Positions 34,779-43,161 of a stretch of DNA of 64,000 nt are shown here, in pieces. The stretch is taken from the NCBI GenBank assembly GCA_002293535.1, contig DBDK01000010.1, forward strand, positions 62,001-126,000. The letters are read 5' to 3'. The stretch's first letter is position 1. The number at the start of each line of letters is the position of its first letter. This DNA is from Alistipes sp. UBA934 (GTDB lineage Bacteria > Bacteroidota > Bacteroidia > Bacteroidales > Rikenellaceae). The notes below the pieces were generated by a model. That model did no database searches and was not told where the DNA came from. It worked only from the letters and a program-made list of their open reading frames with translations. The position numbers were made by a program, and so were the translations under genes.

Positions 34779-34806
34779 CGGCTCGAATCTAACTTAATGT
34801 GATACA

Positions 34807-36855
34807 ATGGCTACACTGAACACCCTTAGAACCCGCGGCGCACTTTTTCTGTCGATCGTCATCGGCATCGCCCTCATTGCCTTCCTTTTGGGCGACCTTA
34901 CCAGCGCAAGCAGCGTTTTCCAAAGCTCGCGCAACCGTGTGGGCTCCATCGACGGCAATAACATCGACTATTTCGACTTTGCCGCCACCGACCAAAACCT
35001 CAATCAAGTTGTGCAAACCCTATATGGACGCAACTCGCTTACACCCGAACAGGCCGACCAGGTGAGAGAAATGGCGTGGCAAAGCTATATTCGCAAGTAT
35101 GTCTATGAACCTGGGTACCGCCGACTGGGAATTACGGTCGGTGAAGTCGAACAGATCGATATGGTGCAGGGAGAGCACATTTCGCCGGTGGTGACCTCGA
35201 TGTTCGCCTCACCCGAAACGGGACAAATCGACCGTGCGTCGCTGGCCCAATTCATCGCCACGCTCGAAACGGACGTGACGGGTCGTATGCCCGCAATGTG
35301 GGAGTACACTAAGGATGAGATGGTTAATGAACGCACGATGGCTAAATACCTTGCATTGGTGCAGGGAGGTATCTTTGCGAACAACCTCGAAGTGGCTAAG
35401 GGTGTAACTGCTGCAAACAACAGCTACAATGGCTCTTGGGCGATGGTGCCTTTCACGAGTATCGCCGATTCGCTGGTGGATGTTTCGCAAAGTGAAGTAA
35501 GGAGATATTACGCTGAGCACAAGGACAATTTTAAGCAATCCGCTTCGCGTGACATAGAGTATGTGCTGTTCGCGCTCGATCCCTCGGAGCAGGATTATGC
35601 CGATGCGGCAGACTATGTGGCAAGTGCCTCTGATGAATTCGCCGCCGCTGCCGATCCTATGCAATACGCCTCGCTAAACTCACAGGAGCGTACAGATCAG
35701 ACATATTACACTGAAAACCAACTGACGGGGGAACTCGCAGCAATCGCTTTCGGTGACCGCAGAGGAGAGATGGCCGGCCCGACGCTCAACGGAAACGTTT
35801 ACACGATGTCGAGAGTGGCGGACGTGAGAATGATGCCTGACTCGGTGGGTGCGCGCCACATTTTGCTACGTGCGGGTGATACTGCTACGGCAGACAGTTT
35901 GGTAAGAGCGATTCGTGGAGGGGCCAAATTAGTGGATCTTGCGCCGACTTATTCACTGGATCAGGTTGCAGAGATCGGTGTTTTCCAACCCCAAATGATG
36001 GTGGAACCCTTTGCAACGGCTATAAGTGAGGCCAGTGCCGGAAGTGTGTTCACCGTTGAAACCCAATTCGGACTGCACGTGGTGGAATCGACCTACCGCT
36101 CGCCGCTGGTGCGCAAAGCACAGATCGCAACCTATACATACAACGTCGAACCGAGCGCAACGACCGAGCAAGCTGCCTATAACAAGGCGCGTGACTTTGC
36201 TGCTGCGGCCGACGGCTCGAAAGAAAAATTCGATGCAGCCGTGGCATCGCAAGGTGTCAATCGCCGGGTGGCAACAATCGGTGAAACCGACAGAGATGTG
36301 GCCGGAATGGCAAATTCGCGCGAATTGGTACGCTGGAGCTTCAATGCAAAAACCGGAACGGTGTCGCCCATTATGGAGATCGACGGCGACTATGTCGTAG
36401 CAGTGTTGAGTGGTGCAAAAGAATCTGGAGTGGCTGATATTCACGATGTTTCGGTGGCTATTGCTCAGCGAATCCGTAACGAAAAGAAGACAGAAACCCT
36501 GGCGGAAAAGATCTATGGCAAGAGTGTTGTCGAAGTCGCTGCAATGGAAAACGCCCGTACAGGTGAGTTTACGGCATTGAAGGGAAATGCGTTCTATGAA
36601 CCCACGCTCGGTGTTGAGCCGTCGGTGATCGGGGCGCTGGAAAGCGTGCCGGCGGGTTCGACCTCGAAACCCATCAAAGGTTATGGCGGAGTTTACGTTG
36701 CAGCTGTTTCATCGGTGGATACCGTGACCGATGCGACGCCCGAAAGCGAACGAGTGCGCCAGGAGGCTACGGCAGAGACCTCACTCTCGGCGCGATTGAC
36801 CGGGGCTCTGAACGAGCAGGCTAAGATCGTGGATAACCGGGCAAAATTTTTCTAA
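34807..36855 (+). CDS. PpiD/SurA-type peptidylprolyl isomerase, membrane-anchored
   Basis: Periplasmic folding factor of 682 residues. An N-terminal membrane anchor (about 12-30), a SurA_N-like helical region with GSIDGNNIDYFDF, and a parvulin-type rotamase domain at about 340-430 (GARHILLRAG through FGLHVVEST) are visible. A long helical C-terminal region follows. Architecture and size match the PpiD homologues of Bacteroidota. The 3' end overlaps the convergent flippase gene by 35 bases. Confidence 0.92.
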   Translation: MATLNTLRTRGALFLSIVIGIALIAFLLGDLTSASSVFQSSRNRVGSIDGNNIDYFDFAATDQNLNQVVQTLYGRNSLTPEQADQVREMAWQSYIRKYVYEPGYRRLGITVGEVEQIDMVQGEHISPVVTSMFASPETGQIDRASLAQFIATLETDVTGRMPAMWEYTKDEMVNERTMAKYLALVQGGIFANNLEVAKGVTAANNSYNGSWAMVPFTSIADSLVDVSQSEVRRYYAEHKDNFKQSASRDIEYVLFALDPSEQDYADAADYVASASDEFAAAADPMQYASLNSQERTDQTYYTENQLTGELAAIAFGDRRGEMAGPTLNGNVYTMSRVADVRMMPDSVGARHILLRAGDTATADSLVRAIRGGAKLVDLAPTYSLDQVAEIGVFQPQMMVEPFATAISEASAGSVFTVETQFGLHVVESTYRSPLVRKAQIATYTYNVEPSATTEQAAYNKARDFAAAADGSKEKFDAAVASQGVNRRVATIGETDRDVAGMANSRELVRWSFNAKTGTVSPIMEIDGDYVVAVLSGAKESGVADIHDVSVAIAQRIRNEKKTETLAEKIYGKSVVEVAAMENARTGEFTALKGNAFYEPTLGVEPSVIGALESVPAGSTSKPIKGYGGVYVAAVSSVDTVTDATPESERVRQEATAETSLSARLTGALNEQAKIVDNRAKFF

Positions 36856-38269
36856 ACTCAACTAACGCCGGAAGGCCGATAAGCAGGGCGCCGAGGATGT
36901 AAATCCCGGCGCCCGTTGCTATTTTTATAGCGAGAACGAGTGCCTGAGGGAGGCTGGAGTCGAGCAGAAAGCCAACGCCCAAAACCGAAGCAGCCATAAA
37001 TAGCGTCAGGGCGAGGGTGGGTAGAACATCGGCGGCGAGTCGGCTCAAACCATAAGCGGAATGGCGCCGGGCGATTGAAAAACTAACGACAGCGTCACTA
37101 AACGCAATCACAACGACACCCCAGGTGATGGCCAGCGCGCCGAACGGAATTGTGGCGGCAAGGATGGTCGTAGCAAAGATTTTTTTGACGATCTCGGAAC
37201 GCAGCACAGCCTTACCATCACTCTTGGTTTTCAGTATGTTATATGACACGATGGCGATAGGGGTAGCGAAACTGGCAAGACACAAAATGCGGAAAAACAG
37301 CACCGCACCAGCCCAATTGGAACTCAAAAACACGCCGAAAATCTCACCTGAAACCACGATCAACCCAGCCATCATAGGGAACATCAGAAAGACTATCGAA
37401 CCGATCACTTTGCCTACGCTTTGTGCGAACTTATCGTCGTCGTTTTGAAGTGAGGCCAGCGCGGGAAAAGTCACCGCTTGCATCGAGTTCATAGTGGAGT
37501 TTACGGGCAGGTCGCGAACTTTGCGAGCGGTATCATAATTACCCAGCGTGGCGGCGTCAATATGGCCCATAAAAAATTGAGGTACAGAATTATAGGCATT
37601 GTTGAGCATATCGGTCGCAAGCAGGCGGGAGGAGTACCCCCACATACCGCGAATCGAGTCGCCAGAAAACTGACGAGTGGGGCGCCAACGACCGAAAATC
37701 CATAGCAGAGCTGCCCTGAGAGCCATCTGAACGACCCTGAGGGCCACCAAAGACCAGATTCCGAAACCGTTTTGCGCCATCGCAACGGCAACCAAACCGG
37801 CGCCGACGATCGAAGCAAAAGTGATGGCTGATAGGCGCCGGAAATCGAACACACGGGTGAGCACGGTCTGCTGGATGATGCCGAGTGCGGAAAGCGGAAC
37901 GATGAGGTAAAACACCGGCGCAAGTGTCGCAATCTCAGGCATTTCGAGAATATGCGCGGCAGGATAAGCGAGCCCGACGAGAAGAGCGTAAACCGCCACC
38001 GAAGCAACGATGTTGAACCAAAAAGCCGAAGAGAAATCTGTTGCCGAGGGAGAGCTGCGACGGATGAGCGCCTGCGAAAAGCCACTGTCTACCAGCACGT
38101 TGAAGATCGCTGAAAACGCAACCAGAATTGCAACCGGAGCGGTCTGAGTGGGAAGGAGATGATTCAGGACATTGATCGTGACCCACGCCTGAAACAGCGC
38201 CGAGGCGATCTTCTCAGCCACATTCCAGGCAAATCCCCGGACAACTTTGGTTTTGAGTTGGTCGGCCAT
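36821..38269 (-). CDS. Polysaccharide biosynthesis flippase (Wzx/MOP superfamily)
   Basis: A 482-residue integral membrane protein with about 12-14 hydrophobic helices and the N-terminal LKTKVVRGFAWNVAEKIASAL motif typical of the Wzx-like/MOP oligosaccharide flippases. These move lipid-linked glycans across the inner membrane. No glycosyltransferases or polymerase lie next to it. It follows aroQ, so the glycan is unknown. ATG 38269 is preferred to a GTG at 38275. The end overlaps the ppiD-like gene by 35 bases. Confidence 0.9.
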   Translation of the reverse strand: MADQLKTKVVRGFAWNVAEKIASALFQAWVTINVLNHLLPTQTAPVAILVAFSAIFNVLVDSGFSQALIRRSSPSATDFSSAFWFNIVASVAVYALLVGLAYPAAHILEMPEIATLAPVFYLIVPLSALGIIQQTVLTRVFDFRRLSAITFASIVGAGLVAVAMAQNGFGIWSLVALRVVQMALRAALLWIFGRWRPTRQFSGDSIRGMWGYSSRLLATDMLNNAYNSVPQFFMGHIDAATLGNYDTARKVRDLPVNSTMNSMQAVTFPALASLQNDDDKFAQSVGKVIGSIVFLMFPMMAGLIVVSGEIFGVFLSSNWAGAVLFFRILCLASFATPIAIVSYNILKTKSDGKAVLRSEIVKKIFATTILAATIPFGALAITWGVVVIAFSDAVVSFSIARRHSAYGLSRLAADVLPTLALTLFMAASVLGVGFLLDSSLPQALVLAIKIATGAGIYILGALLIGLPALVEFRKILPGYPRS

Positions 38270-38281
38270 TTTCACGCGGCG

Positions 38282-38713
38282 TTACTTCAGGAATGACAGC
38301 AACCCAAGTCGGTAAGAGTCAAGGCCGAAGCCCATCACAGAGCCGCGACAGACGGGTGCGATGAGCGAAATGTGGCGAAAATTCTCGCGAGCAAGGACGT
38401 TAGAGATATGCACCTCTACTACAGGGGTTTGCACGGCACTGATCGCGTCGCGAATGGCCACGGAAGTGTGGGTATAGCCGCCGGCATTGAGCAGGATCCC
38501 GTCGTAGTTTTTACCGTCGCTGGTTTCATCCGCACGCTGTATGGTATCGATGATTTCGCCTTCAATGTTGGATTGAAAATAGTCTATCTGAGTGTTTTTG
38601 TGAGCGTTACGCAGTACCTCAAGATAGCTCTCGAAATCACCGTTGCCGTAGATGCCGGGTTCGCGCCGACCCAAAAGATTGAGGTTAGGGCCGTTGATTA
38701 TCAGAATTTTCAT
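38282..38713 (-). CDS. aroQ: 3-dehydroquinate dehydratase, type II
   Basis: Third step of the shikimate pathway (3-dehydroquinate to 3-dehydroshikimate). The 143-residue protein has INGPNLNLLGRREPGIYG with the catalytic tyrosine at 22, NAGGYTHTS at 76-84, VEVHISN with the catalytic histidine at 102, and the C-terminal GFGLDSYRLGL. Size and motifs are typical of the dodecameric type II enzyme. Confidence 0.96.
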   Translation of the reverse strand: MKILIINGPNLNLLGRREPGIYGNGDFESYLEVLRNAHKNTQIDYFQSNIEGEIIDTIQRADETSDGKNYDGILLNAGGYTHTSVAIRDAISAVQTPVVEVHISNVLARENFRHISLIAPVCRGSVMGFGLDSYRLGLLSFLK

Positions 38714-38736
38714 AGTTGTCGTCTATTATCTTTAGG

Positions 38737-38744
38737 CAAATATA
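38737..38744 (-). promoter_or_regulatory. -7 box of aroQ (TATATTTG)
   Basis: Minus-strand TATATTTG, 23 bases before the aroQ ATG. It probably also drives the flippase. Confidence 0.6.
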
Positions 38745-38821
38745 ACTATTTTTCCATTTAGGCAATATAGGCTGCGGCTCGGCAATTTGAAAATAAATTT
38801 TCAATTGCGCTCGTCTTGCAC

Positions 38822-38829
38822 TACATTTG
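38822..38829 (+). promoter_or_regulatory. -7 box of thiL (TACATTTG)
   Basis: Plus-strand TACATTTG, 8 bases before the ATG at 38838. The 124-base gap to aroQ otherwise shows no structured RNA that I could recognise, such as a TPP riboswitch. Confidence 0.65.
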
Positions 38830-38837
38830 TGGTAATT

Positions 38838-39809
38838 ATGGGAGAGTTCGAGTTTATAGACGTGCTGCGGTGCGCGTTCGGCGGGATCGGCGATGAGCGA
38901 ATAGTGGGTATTGGTGATGATGCGGCGGTGATTCCGATTTCAGCGGATACAGGCATTTCGGGTGGTGACGAGGCACTGGTTGTGACCACCGATATGCTGG
39001 TCGAGGGGATACATTTTTTACGCAATGCGACCTCGGCACGTGAACTGGGCGGCAAGGCCTTAGCGGTGAATCTCAGCGATATAGCAGCGATGGGCGCGCG
39101 ACCTGTGGCCTCGTTTCTTTCGGTTGCATTACCGGCAGAGTGCAGAGGTGAGTGGGCGATGGAATTTATGGAAGGCTACAGGGAACTATCTGCCTGTCAC
39201 GAGGTTAAGCCTGCCGGAGGAGATACGACGAGCTCACTGAGAGACATTGTGATAAACGTTGCGGTCGTGGGTCGTGTGCCGATGAAGAATTTGAAATACC
39301 GTTCTGGTGCGCGCGTGGGTGATATTGTTGCGGTCGGAGGGCCGTTGGGTGAGTCGGCGGCGGGATTGAAAGATATTTTAGATGGGAAGTTTGACACAAT
39401 AGCGGCTCGTGTACATAGAAATCCTGTAGTACAAGTGGCTGAAGGTGAATGGATTGGAGGACGACAAGAGGTACACGCGATGATGGATCTGTCGGACGGA
39501 TTGGCCAGCGATCTGGTGCACATATTGCGTGCATCGAGCGAGCGAGGTGAGAATTTGGGTGCGGAAATTGATCTTGAAGCCATTCCGACGTCTGTTTCGG
39601 TTGATCTTGCATTGGCAGGAGGAGAGGATTACAAGTTGTTGATGACGGTCGCGGCAGAGGATTGGGAGGCGCTGGCAGCGGATTACAAAACGAAATTTGG
39701 CACTGAGCTTCACGCGATCGGGAGAATTGTGTCAGGGGAATCGAAAATTGTGTGGATGGATGGAGGCGAGCCGGTAGAGAGGGATTGGAAAGGATTTGCT
39801 CATTTTTAG
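38838..39809 (+). CDS. thiL: Thiamine-monophosphate kinase
   Basis: Phosphorylates thiamine monophosphate to the diphosphate cofactor. The 323 residues belong to the PurM/ThiL ATP-binding superfamily, with GIGDDAAVIP at about 21-30, TTDMLVEGIHF with metal-binding aspartate, AVNLSDIAAMGARP, MDLSDGLASDL, and the closing GGEDYKLL. These match ThiL, not PurM (a true PurM is at 48.7 kb). An upstream in-frame start at 38787 precedes the promoter and is rejected. Confidence 0.94.
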   Translation: MGEFEFIDVLRCAFGGIGDERIVGIGDDAAVIPISADTGISGGDEALVVTTDMLVEGIHFLRNATSARELGGKALAVNLSDIAAMGARPVASFLSVALPAECRGEWAMEFMEGYRELSACHEVKPAGGDTTSSLRDIVINVAVVGRVPMKNLKYRSGARVGDIVAVGGPLGESAAGLKDILDGKFDTIAARVHRNPVVQVAEGEWIGGRQEVHAMMDLSDGLASDLVHILRASSERGENLGAEIDLEAIPTSVSVDLALAGGEDYKLLMTVAAEDWEALAADYKTKFGTELHAIGRIVSGESKIVWMDGGEPVERDWKGFAHF

Positions 39810-39810
39810 T

Positions 39811-39818
39811 TATCTTTG
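39811..39818 (+). promoter_or_regulatory. -7 box of ruvX-def (TATCTTTG)
   Basis: TATCTTTG begins 2 bases after the thiL stop and lies 9 bases before the ruvX ATG. Confidence 0.6.
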
Positions 39819-39827
39819 TGGACTGAA

Positions 39828-40250
39828 ATGAGCAGGGTTTTAGCCATAGATTACGGAACGAAGAGAACGGGAATTGCCGTGACAGACCCTTTGAGGATAA
39901 TTGCGAGCGGACTGGAAACAGTGGCTACAGATGAATTAACAAGCTGGTTGAGAAAGTATTGCGAAGCAGAAGCGGTGGATATAATCGTGGTGGGAAAACC
40001 AACCCGAATGGATGGGACGCCATCGGAAACGATGCCTCACGTGGAGGGTTTGGTGAAACGGCTGAAGGGCGAATTTTCTGACAAAGATGTAGTATTGTAT
40101 GACGAACGGTTTACATCGAAATTGGCACAGCGGGCGATAATCGATGGAGGAGTGAAAAAGATGGCGCGGAGAGATAAGTCGCTGGTAGACAAGGTCAGTG
40201 CAGCGATAATTTTACAAAGTTACTTAGAGAGCAAAGAATATAAACGATGA
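39828..40250 (+). CDS. ruvX: Putative pre-16S rRNA nuclease / Holliday junction resolvase-like RuvX (YqgF)
   Basis: RNase H-fold nuclease needed for 16S rRNA 5' maturation in E. coli. The 140-residue protein has the first acidic motif VLAIDYGTKRTGIAVTD (4-20), VGKPTRMDGTPSE in the middle and YDERFTSKLAQ, then the final DKVSAAIILQSYL with the last aspartate. ATG 39828 is chosen since the longer frame starts with a GTG inside the promoter spacer. It overlaps def by 4 bases. Confidence 0.93.
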   Translation: MSRVLAIDYGTKRTGIAVTDPLRIIASGLETVATDELTSWLRKYCEAEAVDIIVVGKPTRMDGTPSETMPHVEGLVKRLKGEFSDKDVVLYDERFTSKLAQRAIIDGGVKKMARRDKSLVDKVSAAIILQSYLESKEYKR

Positions 40251-40798
40251 TTTTACCGATAGTGATATACGGCTCGCCGACGCTAAGAGGCGAAAGTGTG
40301 GAGATTGAAACCGGAGAGGTGGACCTCGAAGTGGTGAAGCTGGCCGGCGATATGTTCGATACGATGTATGCAGCTGACGGTGTGGGACTTGCAGCACCAC
40401 AAGTGGGCCACAATATTCGCCTTTTTGTGGTGGATCTCAGCGCTTGGGCAGATGACGAACAGGAACTTGCGAACTTCAAACGGATTTTCATCAACCCCGA
40501 AATCTACGAGTGTTCCGAGGAAGAGAGCCACTATAACGAAGGTTGTCTGAGCCTGCCGGGGATAAACGAAGATGTCCTGCGACCCGTGTCCATCAGGATG
40601 CGGTACTTAGACGAGCGTTTTGTGCCTCACGACGAGGAATTTACGGGCCGCCCTGCGAGAGTAATCCAGCACGAATACGACCATCTGGAGGGAAAGGTTT
40701 TCACAGACAGACTCACCCCTCTGAGGCGCAGTTTGCTCAAGCGAAAGCTCGAAGGTTTCGCCAAAGGACGCTTTAAAGCTTCTTATCGGACGAGGTAA
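40247..40798 (+). CDS. def: Peptide deformylase
   Basis: Removes the N-formyl group from new proteins. The 183 residues contain all three signature motifs: GVGLAAPQVG (45-54), EGCLSLPG with metal ligand C100 (98-105) and QHEYDHLEG with H142, E143 and H146. Co-location with ruvX is common in Bacteroidota. The stop lies one base from the convergent META lipoprotein stop. Confidence 0.97.
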   Translation: MILPIVIYGSPTLRGESVEIETGEVDLEVVKLAGDMFDTMYAADGVGLAAPQVGHNIRLFVVDLSAWADDEQELANFKRIFINPEIYECSEEESHYNEGCLSLPGINEDVLRPVSIRMRYLDERFVPHDEEFTGRPARVIQHEYDHLEGKVFTDRLTPLRRSLLKRKLEGFAKGRFKASYRTR

Positions 40799-40799
40799 C

Positions 40800-41234
40800 T
40801 CAGCGAGCGGGTTCGGCTACAAGCGCGGGTATAGCCTCGAAAATTCCCATCACGTCGCCGTGGGCGATGAGCATAAGATGCGAGCCGTCGATGTTGTAAG
40901 AGTCGATTTCGCGAAGCATACCGAGGAACTTATCCTCCTGAGCCTGATTGAGGCACATCATACGTGTCGAAGCGAGATTGTCAGCGATTTTGAGCGAGGA
41001 ACCGTCCTGAGTGTAAGTGCCCGTAAAGCGATTGCAGTCGCCGATACCACTGATACGGCCATCTTCAGCCAGCGTAACGCGGTAATTGTCAGACGGAACG
41101 GGAGTCCCATAGAGCTGCGAAAGAGCCCATTCGGTACCCTGCAAAGGCACGGCGGAACGACTGCGACGGCACGCACAACAAGCGGCCAAACTGAATGCGA
41201 GTGCTACAATGAGCGCAAAACGGAAAGTTCTCAT
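40800..41234 (-). CDS. META (HslJ-like) domain lipoprotein
   Basis: A 144-residue protein whose N terminus, MRTFRFALIVALAFSLAACCAC, is a lipoprotein signal with several cysteines. The mature part carries a META domain (about 32-135): LQGTEWALSQLYGTPV, a glycine-rich turn ISGIGDCNRFTGTY, and STRMMCLNQAQEDKFLGML. HslJ relatives are linked to heat-shock or novobiocin tolerance in E. coli. The role here is unknown. The ATG at 41234 is chosen over 41258, which would overlap the peptidase gene. Confidence 0.87.
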   Translation of the reverse strand: MRTFRFALIVALAFSLAACCACRRSRSAVPLQGTEWALSQLYGTPVPSDNYRVTLAEDGRISGIGDCNRFTGTYTQDGSSLKIADNLASTRMMCLNQAQEDKFLGMLREIDSYNIDGSHLMLIAHGDVMGIFEAIPALVAEPAR

Positions 41235-41257
41235 AGTGAAAAAGTTTTGCAGTATCA

Positions 41258-42358
41258 CTACTCAAACAATGTGCCAAGTTTCCACGGAAGAGTCTTCTTA
41301 TTTACGATCACGCTCATAGTTTTGTAAGCCACAAAAGGATACGAAGCGTAGAAAAATCCACCATATATGTGATTCTCGATACCCCACGAGTTCTTGACCT
41401 TGAAGTACTTGGCACCGTGTTGATCGATCGCCGTGCCGATAATTACCATTCCGTGGTCGTCGGTGGTTTCCCAATTATCGAACGCGTCTTGACGCATTTT
41501 TTGAGTGATTGCCGTGGTGTCGGCGATCGAGGCTACACCCCTCTTCCACTCGAAGCCCTTTTCGCTAACGTCGGAAGCCCATAGCACGGGGTGACCGTGA
41601 ACAATGGCTCCTTCGATCGCCTCCATCATCTCGGCCAGCGGAACATTGAATGCGGTACCCCAAACGGTATTGTCAGGCACCTCTAAAATGAAGCTCGTGT
41701 GGAACGGATGGTGAGTGTATGAGGTGAGTGAAATGTAGTCGTCGATATCTACAGGCAGAGAATCTGCAAAACTGCGAGGAGTGAATTCGTGGCCCCGATA
41801 GGTGAATTTTTCGGGCAATTTACCGAGATATGCGTCCAAAATAGCGTCCAGACCCTCCAACCACGCCGTTGTGAGTTTGCGATTGGGGTTTTTGATCACA
41901 GCGTCGCAATAGCCTTTGATCACAGCATCCAGCTCGTTATGGCGGTGTATGTCCTCGCCGTAGCTGAGCCCGGTGTAAACCTCGGTGGGGACGATGCCGT
42001 GCTTGCGCCAGCAGATGAAAACATCCTCAGAAGCAGCGCCTGCTCCAAGGCCCGATGTGCCGTGCATACGAACGTACTTCACAGCACGGTCATAATAGGC
42101 GTGACGGACGACGAACATCGGCGAGAGATCCAACTCAGGGCCACCCGCAATGATGATCTCGCTTTCGAGGAACGCCAATCCCGAAAAACTCCAGCAGGTA
42201 CCACTCGAAGCCTGATTCTTGACCGAAGTAACAGGAACGACTTTCGTGTCGGTAAATTTGAGGGTGTCTTGAGTAGTTTGCGTACTTTGGGGCGTACTTT
42301 GGGCGGCCGCCATCACTACGAAAAGCGCGCCCATCAGGGTCAGAATAGTAGTTTTCAT
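41258..42358 (-). CDS. Exported papain-family (C1B, bleomycin-hydrolase-like) cysteine peptidase
   Basis: A 366-residue protein with an N-terminal signal (MKTTILTLMGALFVVMAAAQ) and a C1B peptidase domain. All catalytic residues are visible: oxyanion glutamine Q49 and nucleophile C55 in VKNQASSGTCWSFS, histidine H302 in DDHGMVI, and N323 in KNSWG. Cytosolic PepC/bleomycin hydrolases are about 450 residues and lack a signal, so this is an exported relative such as those found in gut Bacteroidota. The ATG at 42358 follows a -7 box by 4 bases. Confidence 0.9.
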   Translation of the reverse strand: MKTTILTLMGALFVVMAAAQSTPQSTQTTQDTLKFTDTKVVPVTSVKNQASSGTCWSFSGLAFLESEIIIAGGPELDLSPMFVVRHAYYDRAVKYVRMHGTSGLGAGAASEDVFICWRKHGIVPTEVYTGLSYGEDIHRHNELDAVIKGYCDAVIKNPNRKLTTAWLEGLDAILDAYLGKLPEKFTYRGHEFTPRSFADSLPVDIDDYISLTSYTHHPFHTSFILEVPDNTVWGTAFNVPLAEMMEAIEGAIVHGHPVLWASDVSEKGFEWKRGVASIADTTAITQKMRQDAFDNWETTDDHGMVIIGTAIDQHGAKYFKVKNSWGIENHIYGGFFYASYPFVAYKTMSVIVNKKTLPWKLGTLFE

Positions 42359-42362
42359 AGAA

Positions 42363-42370
42363 CAAAGATA
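42363..42370 (-). promoter_or_regulatory. -7 box of the C1B peptidase gene (TATCTTTG)
   Basis: Minus-strand TATCTTTG, 4 bases before the ATG at 42358. It is back to back with the promoter of the reductase operon. Confidence 0.65.
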
Positions 42371-42381
42371 TAAAAAAATAT

Positions 42382-42389
42382 TAACTTTG
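42382..42389 (+). promoter_or_regulatory. -7 box of the four-gene reductase operon (TAACTTTG)
   Basis: Plus-strand TAACTTTG, 7 bases before the ATG at 42397. Confidence 0.65.
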
Positions 42390-42396
42390 CGCACTT

Positions 42397-43161
42397 ATGA
42401 TAACTCTCGAAACCTACAAACTGTTTCTAATTGTAATGGCGGTCGTGGCCCTTGTGGTGTTCGTTGCGCTGTTCTTTGTGAAGGCCGGCTATGGCCAATT
42501 TTTTGATCCCAAATGGGGGCCCGCAATCCCAAATCGACTGGGTTGGTTCTTGATGGAGGCCCCGATATTTGCGCTGATGACGTGGCTGTGGCTATCGTCG
42601 GATCGTACCTGGGAGGTCGTACCGCTGGTGTTTTTCGGAATTTTCCAGACACACTATCTGCAACGAGCTTTCATTTTCCCGTTCCTGATTCGTGGAAGGA
42701 GCAAAATGCCGCTTACGGTAGTGTTGATGGCCATCGTGTTCAACACCTGCAATGCACTGATGCAGGGTGGATGGATATTCTACTTTTCGCCCGAATACCA
42801 GCTGAGCTGGCTCTGGTCGTGGCAATTTATCGTGGGTGCAGCGCTGTTTTTTGCCGGTTTTGTGATCAATTTGCATTCCGACTATATTATTCGCCACCTG
42901 CGTAAACCGGGTGATACGCAACACTATCTGCCGCGCGGAGGGATGTTCAGGTGGGTGTCGAGTGCCAACTATTTCGGCGAATTCGTGGAGTGGATCGGGT
43001 TTGCAGTACTGACGTGGAGTTGTGCCGGAGCGGTGTTCGCCTGGTGGACTTTTGCCAACCTCGCACCACGAGCAAACGCAATCTACCACACCTATGAAAG
43101 GGAATTCGGCGACGAGTTCAAGAAGCTGAGACTCAAGAGAATGATACCGTTTATCTACTAA
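42397..43161 (+). CDS. 3-oxo-5-alpha-steroid 4-dehydrogenase (steroid 5-alpha-reductase) family membrane protein
   Basis: A 254-residue protein with about six membrane helices. The C-terminal third has the steroid 5-alpha-reductase signature: NLHSDYIIRHLRKPGDTQHY (about 151-170), then PRGGMFRWVSSANYFGEFVEW (about 172-192) and a final basic YEREFGDEFKKLRLKRMIPF. These are NADPH- and substrate-binding parts of enzymes that reduce the 4,5-double bond of 3-oxo-delta-4 steroids to the 5-alpha form. Its stop shares a base with the next gene start (TAATG). Substrate is inferred, and other isoprenoid or fatty enoyl substrates remain possible. Confidence 0.88.
   Translation: MITLETYKLFLIVMAVVALVVFVALFFVKAGYGQFFDPKWGPAIPNRLGWFLMEAPIFALMTWLWLSSDRTWEVVPLVFFGIFQTHYLQRAFIFPFLIRGRSKMPLTVVLMAIVFNTCNALMQGGWIFYFSPEYQLSWLWSWQFIVGAALFFAGFVINLHSDYIIRHLRKPGDTQHYLPRGGMFRWVSSANYFGEFVEWIGFAVLTWSCAGAVFAWWTFANLAPRANAIYHTYEREFGDEFKKLRLKRMIPFIY

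Noticed and set aside
38714..38837. Thiamine (TPP) riboswitch before thiL
   Set aside because: The 124-base gap contains two promoters but no thi-box-like conserved stretches that I could recognise.
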